DNA of 64,000 nucleotides from Anthoceros angustus. Taxonomy: Eukaryota; Streptophyta; Anthocerotopsida; Anthocerotales; Anthocerotaceae. The translations under genes were made by a program, and so were the position numbers. Shown here piece after piece: positions 51,331 to 63,700 of the stretch (within the stretch, counting starts at the first letter, position 1; every line of letters starts with the position of its first letter). The stretch is from contig VJWM01000117.1 of the NCBI GenBank assembly GCA_010909165.1, positions 496,001 to 560,000 of the forward strand, written 5' to 3'. The notes under the pieces are model-generated. The model had not been told where the DNA came from. It worked only from the letters and a program-made list of their open reading frames with translations, and ran no database searches.

Positions 51331-51858
51331 TCACATTGAGGTTATGCCATATTGAAATCTAGACCATTTCCTAATGGATTTGGCATCGCATTCCATGGGC
51401 TCATAGAAGTTGCAAGTAGGATACTTGGCAGATGTAAATGACGTTTTAAATACCAAATTGTCACCACTAACCTCAATAGCCGTGATAGACCACCATGTAT
51501 AATAAGCTTTCACTTGAATACCTTGCAAGCCTTTGAGCTTCCCATTTTGCAACACTCCAGTAATAGTATCTGCATAGCTCACAGGGAGCAAATCTCGAAT
51601 GCTGTAGCTACACTTCCGTTGGAGGTGCACCACAAATTCACCCCCACTTTGCAAGCTCTAATCTTGCACAATGAGCGGCAAAAGCCCTCGTGGGAACCCA
51701 TTATGCTCCAACTCATCGTAAGCCGTAGTCCCACCTGATTCTACACCCAAGGAGTGGGTTTGCAAGGCCAGTAGGAGCACACATAATGTCATAATTGTTA
51801 CAACTTGTGCATTCACTTTTGCACACCCCATTCCTCTCTCAATTGCCAAGGTTCTCAA
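51331..51858 (-). pseudogene. DUF538 family protein, one in-frame TAG
   Basis: DUF538 proteins are small, plant-specific, often secreted or stress-related proteins of uncertain role. Minus strand from 51858: a hydrophobic signal-like segment (IMTLCVLLLALQTHSLG), then TTAYDELEHNGFPRGLLP, GGEFVVHLQRKCSY, SYADTITGVLQNGKLKGL, GIQVKAYYTWWSITAIEV and a C-terminal part with SAKYPTCNFYEPMECD. This covers the whole domain in one frame without introns. A TAG at 51658-51660 interrupts the frame where the family usually has Tyr. A single change TAC or TAT to TAG explains it. Either a recent null allele, a read error, or a readthrough site; everything else is intact. Confidence 0.85.
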
Positions 51859-52312
51859 TTGCCAAGGTCAAATCTTTTCTAGACATCAATTTTGTTTCCA
51901 AACTCAGCTTTGTAGCAAAATGCCACTACATAACGATAGAATTCAGTCAAGAAAAAAGTAACAAGGTTGGACTATGTTGCTGCAAAATGTTAGCATAAAC
52001 ATGATATATAATTAAGTATAATAATAATAAGAAAACAAACCCGAAGAAAGAGATTACGTTGGCTCTCATATATATAGCACTTATGTCGGTTCTCATATAT
52101 AGAAGTTTTTTGGTGCAACTTACAATAACGAGGCTTTAATTACAATACCGAGGTCATGACGGTCATGACGTCATACGTCAGGTAGGCACCCTCAACCATC
52201 CTCCTTGAGGACTGGATATGGAGGGCAAGTATGTGCCTCGTCTCTAGTGTGGGGGACAACATCCTTGCGACATATTATATCTGATGTTACTGCTTTGAAT
52301 GCGTCCCCACTT
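51859..52312. other. No gene recognised
   Basis: AT-rich intergenic sequence between the DUF538 gene and the 3' end of the PPR gene. A short direct repeat (TCTCAATTGCCAAGGT, twice, about 51836-51868) and a repeated CATATATA...GC(A/T)CTTATGTCGGTTCTCATATATA motif near 52060-52110 are visible. Confidence 0.4.
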
Positions 52313-54592
52313 TCAAGGGCGATCCTTACAACTGCAAAACCCAGCTGCAAATCTGTGCACGCGGTACGCATCTCTTACAACGATGTCTCTCTTTTCAATC
52401 CTTGACAATATCTTGGTGGAGCTGTGGCAGTCACTGCACATTCGTAAATTCTTTGTTACCAGCAGAGGTGTGCCACTTGGAGTGTTCAACAGACCAAACG
52501 CCAGAGCCAGCTTCTCAGCATGCCCACAAAGCTCATCCTGCTTTGCTTTCTCAGACAGCGGCTTCATCACCAACTTTGTGTGCGGTATGTGGCCCCCCTC
52601 CTCCTTCAGACGAGCATTTGTGGTCTCTACCTTGAACGAAATATCATCACGAATTTCTCCTACCACAAAGGTATGTACCTGCTTGTTTACCTCAATGCCA
52701 GCGACCGCAGGTTTCTTCTTAGCTCCTGCTGACTTTCTCATCGTTTCAATCCTCTGTACATCTGTCCATCTTCCTGCATCTGCAAACATGTTTGCCACTT
52801 GCACATAGGCAGAAGCATGCCGAGGGTCCAGTCTAACAAGGCTTTGAAAGCACCGTGCTGCTCTGTCTACGTCTCCATGACTTCTGCAGGCATTCAGCAA
52901 CGACGTCAGCCCGACCACATCATTTCGGCTCTCACATGATAACAGCATCCTCTCGGCATCTTCCAGAAGCCCTGCTCGCCCGAGGAGGTCAATCATGCCA
53001 TTGTAATGCTCAATAGTGGGCTTCACGCCGTGCTGTTCAGTCATGGCATAGAAGTGCTTACGACCCTCATTTACCAGTCCCTCGTGACTGCACGCTCCTA
53101 GAAGGCAAGTGAAGGTGACATCATCGGGCTGAATACCAGCAAGTAACATCTCCTCAAAGCAAGCTAATGCTTCGTGGCCTTCATCACAAGCACCACACCC
53201 AGCTATCAGGACATTCCATGTAACCACATCCTTGGAGGCCAGCTTGTCAAAAACTCTGCGTGCATCTTCCAGTTCTCCGCACTTGGCATACATGTCCACC
53301 AGGCAGGTGCCTACCACAATGTTACCTTCTAGCTGTCCAGTTTCCAAAATGTGTGAATGCAGTTGCCTGCCCACCTGTAGGGCACCAGCGCTTGCACAGG
53401 CCTTGAGAAGGCAAGCAAATGTAACGACGTCAGCCAGAACCAAGCCCTCCTGTTCCATTTGAACATACAGAGAAAGGGCCTCTTCACCAAGCCCATGCGT
53501 CGCATACCCAGCTATGAGGGCCGTCCATGTCACCACGTCCTTTTGGGTCAGACCGTCGAAAACTCTGCGTGCATCTTCCATCTCCCCACACTTAACATAC
53601 ATGTCCACCAGGCAGGTGCAAACAAACGAGTCAGGATGAACGCAACTCTGCAACACATCAGTGTGCACCTGCCTGCCAGATTCCAGGTCGGCGGCAAATG
53701 CACAAGCTTGCAGGGCAGCTGCAAATATGTGATCATTCGCCTTCATGCCTGAGCGACGCATCTCACGGTACAGCTGTATAGCCTCATTCGGTTTCCCATG
53801 TTTAGCATGGGCAGAGATGATAGAAAACCACATGAAGGCATTTGGTTTGCGAACCCTGGTGAACACATCCATGGCCTCCTGCAACCTACCTCGACTTGCA
53901 TACATGCGCAAGATATGGTTCCCTAAGAATGCATTACGATCGTAACCAAGCTTGACAGTGAGATCATGAACTCGACGCCCCACAGCCAGGTTCTTCTCAG
54001 CCACACATCTTTTGAGGACACTGTACAGAAGAGAAGTGGGCACACCACCTTCCTCTTGTACCTGAACAGTCAAAGCATCAACAGCTTGTGTTAGCTCTCC
54101 CTCGTCACACAGCTTGCTCACGCTGCACTGCAGCAGGTCAGTCTTACCACCACGACCCATTTGCATTACGTCCAGAGCAGCCAGCTGCTCATCCACCCAA
54201 GCTGGCTTGTACAGGTTGTTCAACCAGACCACATCGCCGGACCCCTTGTGCCGGAAGTCAGGCGACCGGTAGCTCTTCCTATCCCGCCTGTTATCCCACC
54301 ACAGGGTAGGGTCCAGAAAAAACTGTCGCCACAAGCGCTCCTGCTCCTGCTCCTGGCCACGACCCTCGCTGCACAATTCTTCCCCACCCGTACATTCTAT
54401 CAAACGTGCTGGGCTCCTGGCGACACAGCTGCACCTCCAGGCTTCACTGTTTGACAGCCGCCGAAACCTCACAGTCAGCTGTCCGCTGGCACTTCCTAGA
54501 TCAATGCTTGTCAACCCACCACCGACTTGTTGGGTCCACACCGGATCCTGCTGCCATACCGTTGCCATACTTCTACAAGGCAAAACCTTCAC
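52313..54592 (-). CDS. PPR RNA-editing factor, PLS class with DYW:KP-type domain
   Basis: An intronless 759-codon gene, typical of organellar RNA-editing factors. Residues 1-80 are a likely targeting region. Residues 87-137 (FFLDPTLWWDNRRD, SPDFRHK, VVWL) resemble the PDF motif of OSB/PTAC9 organellar ssDNA-binding proteins. PLS repeats fill about 150-600 (e.g. CLVDMYAKCGELEDARRVFD). E motifs follow, then KPAVA at 627-631. The deaminase HxE is at 691-693 (HAE), and CSDC zinc ligands are at 719 and 722. A second zinc site is at His746, Cys753 and Cys755. The last three residues are DRP (757-759) instead of DYW. As I recall, KPAxA plus an -RP terminus marks the DYW:KP group linked to U-to-C editing in hornworts, ferns and some lycophytes. 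No frameshift is visible. Confidence 0.93.
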   Translation of the reverse strand: MKVLPCRSMATVWQQDPVWTQQVGGGLTSIDLGSASGQLTVRFRRLSNSEAWRCSCVARSPARLIECTGGEELCSEGRGQEQEQERLWRQFFLDPTLWWDNRRDRKSYRSPDFRHKGSGDVVWLNNLYKPAWVDEQLAALDVMQMGRGGKTDLLQCSVSKLCDEGELTQAVDALTVQVQEEGGVPTSLLYSVLKRCVAEKNLAVGRRVHDLTVKLGYDRNAFLGNHILRMYASRGRLQEAMDVFTRVRKPNAFMWFSIISAHAKHGKPNEAIQLYREMRRSGMKANDHIFAAALQACAFAADLESGRQVHTDVLQSCVHPDSFVCTCLVDMYVKCGEMEDARRVFDGLTQKDVVTWTALIAGYATHGLGEEALSLYVQMEQEGLVLADVVTFACLLKACASAGALQVGRQLHSHILETGQLEGNIVVGTCLVDMYAKCGELEDARRVFDKLASKDVVTWNVLIAGCGACDEGHEALACFEEMLLAGIQPDDVTFTCLLGACSHEGLVNEGRKHFYAMTEQHGVKPTIEHYNGMIDLLGRAGLLEDAERMLLSCESRNDVVGLTSLLNACRSHGDVDRAARCFQSLVRLDPRHASAYVQVANMFADAGRWTDVQRIETMRKSAGAKKKPAVAGIEVNKQVHTFVVGEIRDDISFKVETTNARLKEEGGHIPHTKLVMKPLSEKAKQDELCGHAEKLALAFGLLNTPSGTPLLVTKNLRMCSDCHSSTKILSRIEKRDIVVRDAYRVHRFAAGFCSCKDRP

Positions 54593-54941
54593 ATGGCACG
54601 AGACTTCCTTCCAATCGATGCAGTCTGCCTGTGTGGTACCACACTAAGATGCATTTCTAACATGGTCCACCATCTTCTTTGTCATCAGCTGATGGAAGAG
54701 TTGCCCGACCACCTTCTCGCCTGCGGACACGACTCTCATTCTCCTGCCAGTGCCTGCTACAGCACAGATTTTTTTTTTTCGGTTATTTACTCGTAGTATT
54801 TATTTGTCTAAAGTTCGCTTGGACATTCCCATACTGGGATGGGACTGAGTCTCCTAAGCCCATTCAACGGGCCGTTGTTGGGTTCTTGTTGTTGACTGAC
54901 GGCTGGAATGGTGAGCAAACTGTGTCGGGAGAGGCAGCTCA

Positions 54942-56280
54942 GTGAGGCTGATGAGGATCTGGAACTTCTGGTACAGACAGACTGTCCGCTTCTACGGTCG
55001 AGTGCAAGTTGGATACGTCCTTGTGCAACCACATACTGCGAAACTATGCTTCTCATGCCAGGTTGAAAGAATCACATGGGATGGATGTGTTCAATCAGAT
55101 TCCTTCACTTGGTCTGCCATTATTTCCGGGCATATTAAACATGGGCAAGATAAGCAGGGCATACAGCTGTACGATCAGATTCGCAGGTCTGGTGTGAAAC
55201 CAGATAGCCATGTGGTAATAGCAGCTCTGCAGGCTTGTGCAAGGAGGAATGACTCGAAGACAGGGCAGCAGGTGCACGCTCATGTGCTGGCCAACGGCAT
55301 TGAGCCCGTTCTATTTGTTTGCAGTGCCTTGGTGGACGTGTGTGCAAAGTGTTGCAGTGTGGAAGATGCTCAGAGTGTGTTTGACAGACTCTATAGAAAA
55401 GATGTGGGGAATGTCATGATAGGAGGATACTCCCCGCAAGGCATAAGTCAGGGGGTCCCTTCGTCCTTACAGTGTTGTGCAACAAGAAGGAATAGCTGCA
55501 CCTGCTTCTGCGACATATGTGTGCTTCCTGCAGGCATGTTCAACCAACCCAGCTTTTGAGAAGGGCAGGTCTAGGCAAAGTGTGGCAGCCTAGAGGACGT
55601 CCAGGGTGTGTTGGTCAGTCATGGTCAATCCTACTAACAGGGCATGCGTCATGAAGCACTTCAGCTTCACAGAGCTATGCAAGACGAAGGCATCGCTGCG
55701 CCTGATTTGGTGACAGTTGTGTGCCTCCTGCAGGCATGTGCAAAATGTGGAAGTTTCAGCTTTGGAAGAGGGGAAGCAGCTTCATACACAGGTCAAACAG
55801 AGAGGGCTTGAAGCAGATCTCCTGAAGGCATGCTCAGATGTCGCAGCTCTGTACCTGGAAAGGCAGTTTCAATTCACGGATTGCAAAACATGGGCTTCAA
55901 GCTGACGTGCTTGTAGCAATTAGTTTGATAAACATATATGCAAGGTGCGGGAGCATGGTAGAGGCCACGTGGATGAGGCAGTAACTCTGGTAACGACAAT
56001 GCCTGTACCGCCTCATGCTGCAGTTTGGCCCACTCTTGTGGGTGCCTGTCGAAATCAGAGCAATGTGGAGGTGGGATAGCATGCATATGCAAAGTTGGAG
56101 GACCTTGTTTGTGAAATGAACAAAAGATGGGATGTTCCATATCTGCACCCATCATCATCGAGGGACATAACTCCTGATGAAAAGAGCTCATTTGTCGTCC
56201 CAAACGACACTACAAGATGCACATTCCAAAGCACCACAAACATCCTGAGTCCGAGCTCTAGAATAGGTTTGAGAAGTTGC
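54942..56280 (+). pseudogene. PPR gene remnant, divergent neighbour of the intact PPR gene
   Basis: The plus strand holds recognisable repeats in shifting frames: CNHILRNYASHARLKE (about 55025), then SDSFTWSAIISGHIKHGQDK, KPDSHVVIAALQACARRND, FVCSALVDVCAKC and SVEDAQSVFDRLYRKDV (to about 55410). Later pieces are EEGKQLHTQVKQRGLEADLL (about 55770) and PTLVGACRNQSNVEVG (about 56030), the E-motif region. No DYW domain follows. At least four frame changes make it a pseudogene. Confidence 0.8.
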
Positions 56281-56294
56281 TGAATGCATAACAG

Positions 56295-57417
56295 CTAAGG
56301 ATCTATCATTTCCAACTTAGAAGGATAACCCCTTGGCCCATTTATGGTAGACAATTCAGGATTGGGCTCATTCAAGTATTTGGTAGGGTAATTTGTGAAA
56401 AATGCATATTGATATGTGAGGCTGGGAATAGATGGCAAATATAATACACGATCAACATTTAAGATCTTCTTCAACATCTTATCATTTTCAGCTATAGTAC
56501 TCAGTAAGATCTTTCCTGCAAAACCCAAGTGAGTACAAGTAAGCTAAGTGAACCTATAAAGATCTAATATTTATTAATTCAAATAATTATCTATTAATTC
56601 AAAAACAATGCCTCACCTTTGGGTTTAAGCAGCAGTAATGCTGCCTCACCATATTTCTCCCATGTATCCTTTGAAATATAAGGTGGGTCGATTACTACAT
56701 AATCATATTGATGTAAATGTGAAGATGGAAGTTCATCTGGTTCATTGAAATCCCATTTCACAAATCCAGGGAAACCCTTCCATCTCTCGTCGATCTATTA
56801 CAGCCACATGAAGAACATGGTGTTATCTCAGCAATAGCAAAAACATGAATTGAGATGATTTACTCAGAGGTCAAAGATTGTACTTACATCAAAAAAGTGA
56901 CTCTTGTCTTTTAAGGCTTTCTTTTCTAAAGAAAAGTACACACTTGGAACAGATAAGAATGCTGCTTTGGTTGCTAGTTCTTCAATCTCCTAACAACCCT
57001 CCAAGATACCCCATTCACAATACAAAACTGATTTATGTCTCATGAAAGTAAAAAATGACTTGTTTGATTTGATATGACTAATAAAGATAGAGTGCTCAAC
57101 ACCATTAAAGGTAGATACAATTCATCATCAAGCAATTGCTGAAGAACAACTATAAAATAAGTAAGACAAACCTTGCGCATCATAGCTGTAGTCTCTGCAG
57201 AATACCAGTATTGGTTGTAGTCCCATAGCTCGGGCCATTTGTGTGTAAAAATGGTATGACCGATGTGCTTTTCAGTCACCTTGCCTGCCAAATTCCAGTT
57301 CTTCTTTTTGATGATGCATGATACATAATCTTTCTGCTCTTGAGTAAATTCCATCCCGTCACCACACCAACTGGGGTGACTAGAGCGAGTATGTATTATC
57401 TTGAAACGAGCACCCTG
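56295..57417 (-). CDS. EEF1A lysine methyltransferase 1-like (N6AMT2/EFM5 family)
   Basis: A class I methyltransferase that methylates elongation factor 1A in animals and yeast; cytosolic. Four exons are visible: about 57417-57172 (acceptor CTTCCAG just upstream), 56989-56888, 56794-56617 and 56515-56295, all with GT-AG borders and continuous frame. Motifs in order: NQYWYSAETTAMM (family start), FLSVPSVYFSL (SAM-binding region), DYVVIDPPYISKDTW with the DPPY catalytic motif, LLKPKGKILLSTIAEN across the last junction, and YQYAFFTNY. The Met at 57354 is a possible start, but the frame continues upstream to an acceptor-like site, so a short first exon may exist. Divergent from CFAP65, with about 370 bp between them. 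Confidence 0.85.
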
Positions 57418-57788
57418 GAAGAAAAGGACGAAACCAGGGCCAATAGGAGACAATTAGAAGTCCAGCCACTGTTAGGGTTCAAGGAGAGACGAAGGGGAAA
57501 AGCAGGCAAGCCATTATGCCAGCCATCCACGCTGGAAATTCGCAAGGAGATGGCACATAGCCATGAGACTGGCCTCAATCTTATGTGTATTTGATTCAGT
57601 GTGACAGATACCACGGCCCTTCCAATGGAGACTGCAACTGCTGTCCTCAAATTGCGCAGGTCTGTGCAGATTGATGCACACCGGCCTTGTCATGCAAGGA
57701 CTGGCTGCACCCTTATGGACTGACGACTGACGAACAGTGGCGGGGGAAACTTCTTTCCTACGTTTTCGTGAGGAGGGATCTTGGAGAG

Positions 57789-60700
57789 ATGGAGGCAGAG
57801 CGGAGGAAGTCGTTGTCAGGGGAGATGGAGAGGCAAAGTGGCATCATGGAGTTGAAAGACCTCAGGAGAAGGATGTCACAAGTGAAAGAAGAGGACAAGA
57901 AGTTTTATGCGCCCCTTGGGCCCACGGAGACTTTGTATCTGCCAACCAGGCATTTGTACGTGAAGGCACTGAATTATCCCACCAAGTTCCTGAGGAGGAT
58001 GCAGCTGGGCATCGAATGCCCCACTTACTTAGAGTGGCGGCACTGGTACCCTGGAGAAAAGAACAGGAAAAGTTTTGTGATTAAGAACGTGGGCAGGCGG
58101 ACGCTGGTATTGCTAACACCTTTGAAGAGGCTCGCACTGTCCATATTTTGTGCCTTCATGACTATTTGTGTAACAGCGGGGGCGGGGGGCGGTGTTGTGA
58201 AATGATCAACAGACCTTTCAGTGGAAGCCTCCTGCATCGCCACACTTTCTCATGGAGTTCAAGGAGCCTGCCAGGCTGAGCCCAGGAACTAGTGCAACGA
58301 TGGACATTGTTTTCAGGCCTACCCAGCTCGTGAACTATAGGAGCAGTGTAGAGTTTGTTACGGCAAAGGTAATGATCTGTGCTGGAAGCATGTTGAGGCG
58401 TGCAGGTTGGTTTCGGGCTTTGATATGAGTACTGGTCAGAGTTGTAGAAACTCCTCTGAGGTTGGTCGTTTTGGCAGTGGAAGTGGACTCTTATACTGAA
58501 GGGTTCGCTTCCCCAAATTGACCTCGGCTTCCCAAAGGCTTTCGACTTTGGCTACTGCACTGTGAATGAGTTTACAGACAAGAAATATCAAGTTACCAAC
58601 AATGGGGACGTGCCTGTGGCCTATCAGTGGAATGTGAGGCTTCCGTTTCATATGATTCCAGAGGCTGGAACTATACTGCCCAAAGACTCTGCCACTCTGG
58701 TTTGCAGATTTAACCCAAAGGATGCCTCTGCGTACGTCTCCAAGGTTAACACCAACTGTCAGCTCCACCAGGATACTTCAGTATTTGATGCTTCTATCTG
58801 TAATTGTTGCAACATCCCACTTTCATGGCGGTCAATCATGTCTCTCGTCTTGATACCTGCAGACTTGCGATCTACTTGATGGATTCAGCAAATACTGAAC
58901 ATTGTATCTCACTTAGAATTCATCATCCAGGCATTTGTCACAACATCAGTGGGCTCAACAACAGAGGTGAGGATGACAGGGATTGGAAAATTTCCCGTTC
59001 TCTCGCTCTCACCAGGTGCCCTCGTCTTTGGACACGTGCTTGTTAACTCATCCAAGGACATGCAAATGGTGGTCACAAATACATCTATTGTTCCTGCAAT
59101 GTTCTGGGTTCGTAGAGCTGAAAATGATGAGCATTTTGGTGCTAGCTCTGTGTTCTCTGTACATCCAACTGAGGGAACCATTGGGCCAACTTCATGCATT
59201 ACCCTCAAGGTGTGTTAAACAGGCATTGATCAGCCCTTATACTTTTACTTTTTCGCTCTCTCTTTGACAAGAAGCATGTGGATGAAGACCATTCATTTTC
59301 AAGAAGCCAGTAGTTGTATTTGACTTATATGGCCTTCGTGGGTCTCCGCAGGTATGTTACACTCCTGTATGTGCCGGCACCTTCTCCCTAGAGCAATTTG
59401 AGATTGTTGTTAATACAACTAGTCGTGTTTGTTTCTCCTGCTCGGGCACTGCTGCTCGACCTGCCGTGATGATTTCCACGTTTTCCATGGATTTTGGCAG
59501 CTTGGAGCTCGGGGATACTGTTGCACGTGCTATCACATTGGACAATCAATCAGATGTGCCTGTTAACTTCCAATTTGTACCAGAGGGTGGTGTGGTCTTT
59601 GAGTTTGTTAGTGACAGGGGCACTATCCGTGCAAAGCGACCTACCACAGTCACAATACACTTCAAACCAATCGAGGCTAGGAACTATTACCAGCGAGTCT
59701 TCTGTGTGGTCCAGGACAACTACCCACTTTACTGTGACTTTATTGGAACCTGCTTCAAAGAAACATTGAGGCAGCCAACACTTATGCAATACCATGTTGA
59801 TCAGCACAGAGCCTATGTGAAGACGGCCATAGCTCATCAGCTTGAGGCTATCCAGTTTGAGGATCAGGATAAAGATGACTTTGTTGAAACCACACATGCG
59901 CCTAAAAAACCCCGACCTGTGGCACGTGTGAGTTGGGGCAATTTCTGTAGCCTTGGCACTGACTTGATCAACGTTGGGCATGCATTGATCTTGCCACATA
60001 TAAAAAGGGTTGATATCACAGAGGATGACGGAATGAGGCAAGTGAAGGTAGCCTTGGATTTAGAAAGGAAGTCGACCATAAGCTTCAGGGACATTGGTCC
60101 TCGATGCTCCAATACATATGTGCAAAACGTGCTGGAACCCTCCAAAAAAGTTCGTCAGAACAGTTATGTATTGACAGATGAAATGCCAGGTCCTGGTGAC
60201 TTTGCCTCTCTTGATACAAATATCATACTTGGCAATAACAAAGGCCTTGTATTGAAGCACAAGCAAATTCATCTTGGGAAAGAGGACTCTGCACAGGCAG
60301 TGTGGGAAGAGCTCTTTCTTGGGAGGATGGTGGACTGGGAGCCAGTGACAATTGACGTGTCACACTTGGACTTTGGAGCTGGATCATCCGGGGAAATGTC
60401 GGAAGTGAAGCACATCACTTTGACCAATAATTCTGACACTCTGTTGACTTGTCTTTGGCTCGTGGAGACACCTCCAGAGGATATACCACCGAGAATAAAG
60501 CAGTACCCTGTGATCAAAGTCTATGGTGCTCCAGTTCAAGCTAAACCAGAAGAAAATGATCCTGTCTTTCAAGTTTTTCCTCGCCGAGTTGACATACCTA
60601 TGGGTGCCGCATTCACATTCAGTGCTACTTTTGCACCAATAGATACGAATGCTTATTATTCACAGCTGTTGACCGTCTTAGTGTATGATAACTGTGATCT

Positions 60701-63700
60701 GGGTGCCAAGCAGTGTGCAATTTCACCACCTTGGTCAGGAGCTGTGCAAGCTTCTGGGCACAGCTTTCATTTCAGGTCACAAGAGTTTGTACCTTTGGGT
60801 GTCAGCTTTCATCCCGAGCATATCTTCTTCCGAGCTGTGCTGATTAGCCATCCTGTGTACCAGAATACAACACTATACAACAAAGCCAAAACTCCTCTGA
60901 GGTACTAGTAATTATGATATGCTAGTGCCCCTCCACGATCTGCTTCGTGTATATGGCTGACGATACCGGTGTTTGAAATGCATTGGACGACTTCTGTGAC
61001 CTTTTAGAAGATTTGTTGCAAGATGGTCAGATAGTGATAATCCCTCTAGGCTTACGGAGGTTGGTGGGCTGGGTGCTCTCAGATTTGCGTTCAACTGCGA
61101 TGAACTTCTTCCAGAGTTTTCCCTGGTCCCCAGTGAAGGCGTCATTCCAGGAGAGAGTCTGCGGATAATAACTTTCAAATTCGAGTCAAAGACAGCAAAG
61201 GTTTACAAAAACAAGGTGACGTGCATTTTCAACAATGCCGTACGGGACTTTCTGGTGGTGTCTCTCACCGCAAGCACCCATTTGCCTAAGGTGTTTCACT
61301 CAAAACAATCAAATTTCCATTTCGGCATGCCATCATTCACCTTGACTGCCTCAAAAAAACGCTGACGTTTGCAGAAAACCTGAATTTTGTATATCAATCT
61401 GATATGTGGAAGCCTGATGAAATGGCCAGGTGAAGGTTGAAGATGACTCTTGCATGTGCTTCAAACCAACGAGTATTGGAACCAGAGTTCTTCAAACATT
61501 TGTCATGTATAACACTTCTGGGATTCCTTCTCAATATCAGTGGGACATTCCTCCCAAGTACAAAGACATCTTTGCTATGGACAATCCTTCAGGGTTGATC
61601 CGCGGGAAAGAAAAGATATATCTGAACTGCTCTTTTCTCCGCGCAAGAAGAAACACTACACATGTAACATCTCATGTCTTACAGCAGCATGCAGAGAAAG
61701 CGTACTATTCGAACAATGCCATAGCTCTGCAAACCATGCCAAGCACTGAGTATTTTGACACCATCAAACTGGTAGCCCACGGAGAAGGGATTGTGGACAC
61801 AATACGAATCCGACCCGAGGTCGTGGATCTCGGGATCATCGTGGTGGGGATTGAAAAGAAGGTAACAGTGAGTCTTTACAACCCCAGTGAAGGAGGCCTC
61901 CAGTATGAGCTGAAATTGAGAAGCCCTGAGGACGAGTCCATACAGAATCTAGTGTGCATTATTTTTGACACTCCAAGCGCCTTCATTCCTGCCAGATCCT
62001 TTCAACCTGTGGTCATCACAGTGAAAACCATCGAACCAGTCACCTTCTCCCTAGAAGTGGTCTGCACGGCATCCTTTCCAGACTCCTATGAAATTCTACC
62101 TGCAGTCCCAGGGATTCCTCGCATTGAAAGGAACTATGAAGCCCAAACTGATTCAGTTGACTTTGACTCTTGCTTCTCCGTTGATGCCATTGCGAGTACC
62201 CTGTGATCAAAGTCTATGGTGCTCCAGTTCAAGCTAAACCAGAAGAAAATGATCCTGTCTTTCAAGTTTTCCTCGCCGAGTTGACATACCTATGGGTGCC
62301 GCATTCACATTCAGTGCTACTTTTGCACCAATAGATACGAATGCTTATTATTCACAGCTGTTGACCGTCTTAGTGTATGATAACTGTGATCTGGGTGCCA
62401 AGCAGTGTGCAATTTCACCACCTTGGTCAGGAGCTGTGCAAGCTTCTGGGCACAGCTTTCATTTCAGGTCACAAGAGTTTGTACCTTTGGGTGTCAGCTT
62501 TCATCCCGAGCATATCTTCTTCCGAGCTGTGCTGATTAGCCATCCTGTGTACCAGAATACAACACTATACAACAAAGCCAAAACTCCTCTGAGGTACTAG
62601 TAATTATGATATGCTAGTGCCCCTCCACGATCTGCTTCGTGTATATGGCTGACGATACCGGTGTTTGAAATGCATTGGACGACTTCTGTGACCTTTTAGA
62701 AGATTTGTTGCAAGATGGTCAGATAGTGATAATCCCTCTAGGCTTACGGAGGTTGGTGGGCTGGGTGCTCTCAGATTTGCGTTCAACTGCGATGAACTTC
62801 TTCCAGAGTTTTCCTGGTCCCCAGTGAAGGCGTCATTCCAGGAGAGAGTCTGCGGATAATAACTTTCAAATTCGAGTCAAAGACAGCAAAGGTTTACAAA
62901 AACAAGGTGACGTGCATTTTCAACAATGCCGCAGGGACTTTCTGGTGGTGTCTCTCACCGCAAGCACCCATTTGCCTAAGGTGTTTCACTCAAAACAATC
63001 AAATTTCCATTTCGGCATGCCATCATTCACCTTGACTGCCTCAAAAAACGCTGACGTTTGCAGAAAACCTGAATTTTGTATATCAATCTGATATGTGGAA
63101 GCCTGATGAAATGGCCAGGTGAAGGTTGAAGATGACTCTTGCATGTGCTTCAAACCAACGAGTATTGGAACCAGAGTTCTTCAAACATTTGTCATGTATA
63201 ACACTTCTGGGATTCCTTCTCAATATCAGTGGGACATTCCTCCCAAGTACAAAGACATCTTTGCTATGGACAATCCTTCGGGGTTGATCCGCGGGAAAGA
63301 AAAGATATATCTGAACTGCTCTTTTTCTCCGCGCAAGAAGAAACACTACACATGTAACATCTCATGTCTTACAGCAGCATGCACAGAGAAAGCGTACTAT
63401 TCGAACAATGCCATAGCTCTGCAAACCATGCCAAGCACTGAGTATTTTGACACCATCAAACTGGTAGCCCACGGAGAAGGGATTGTGGACACAATACGAA
63501 TCCGACCCGAGGTCGTGGATCTCGGGATCATCGTGGTGGGGATTGAAAAGAAGGTAACAGTGAGTCTTTACAACCCCAGTGAAGGAGGCCTCCAGTATGA
63601 GCTGAAATTGAGAAGCCCTGAGGACGAGTCCATACAGAATCTAGTGTGCATTATTTTTGACACTCCAAGCGCCTTCATTCCTGCCAGATCCTTTCAACCT

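Noticed and set aside
57396-57650. Minus-strand frame upstream of the methyltransferase gene
   Set aside because: No homology recognised, and it overlaps the divergent promoter region between two supported genes.
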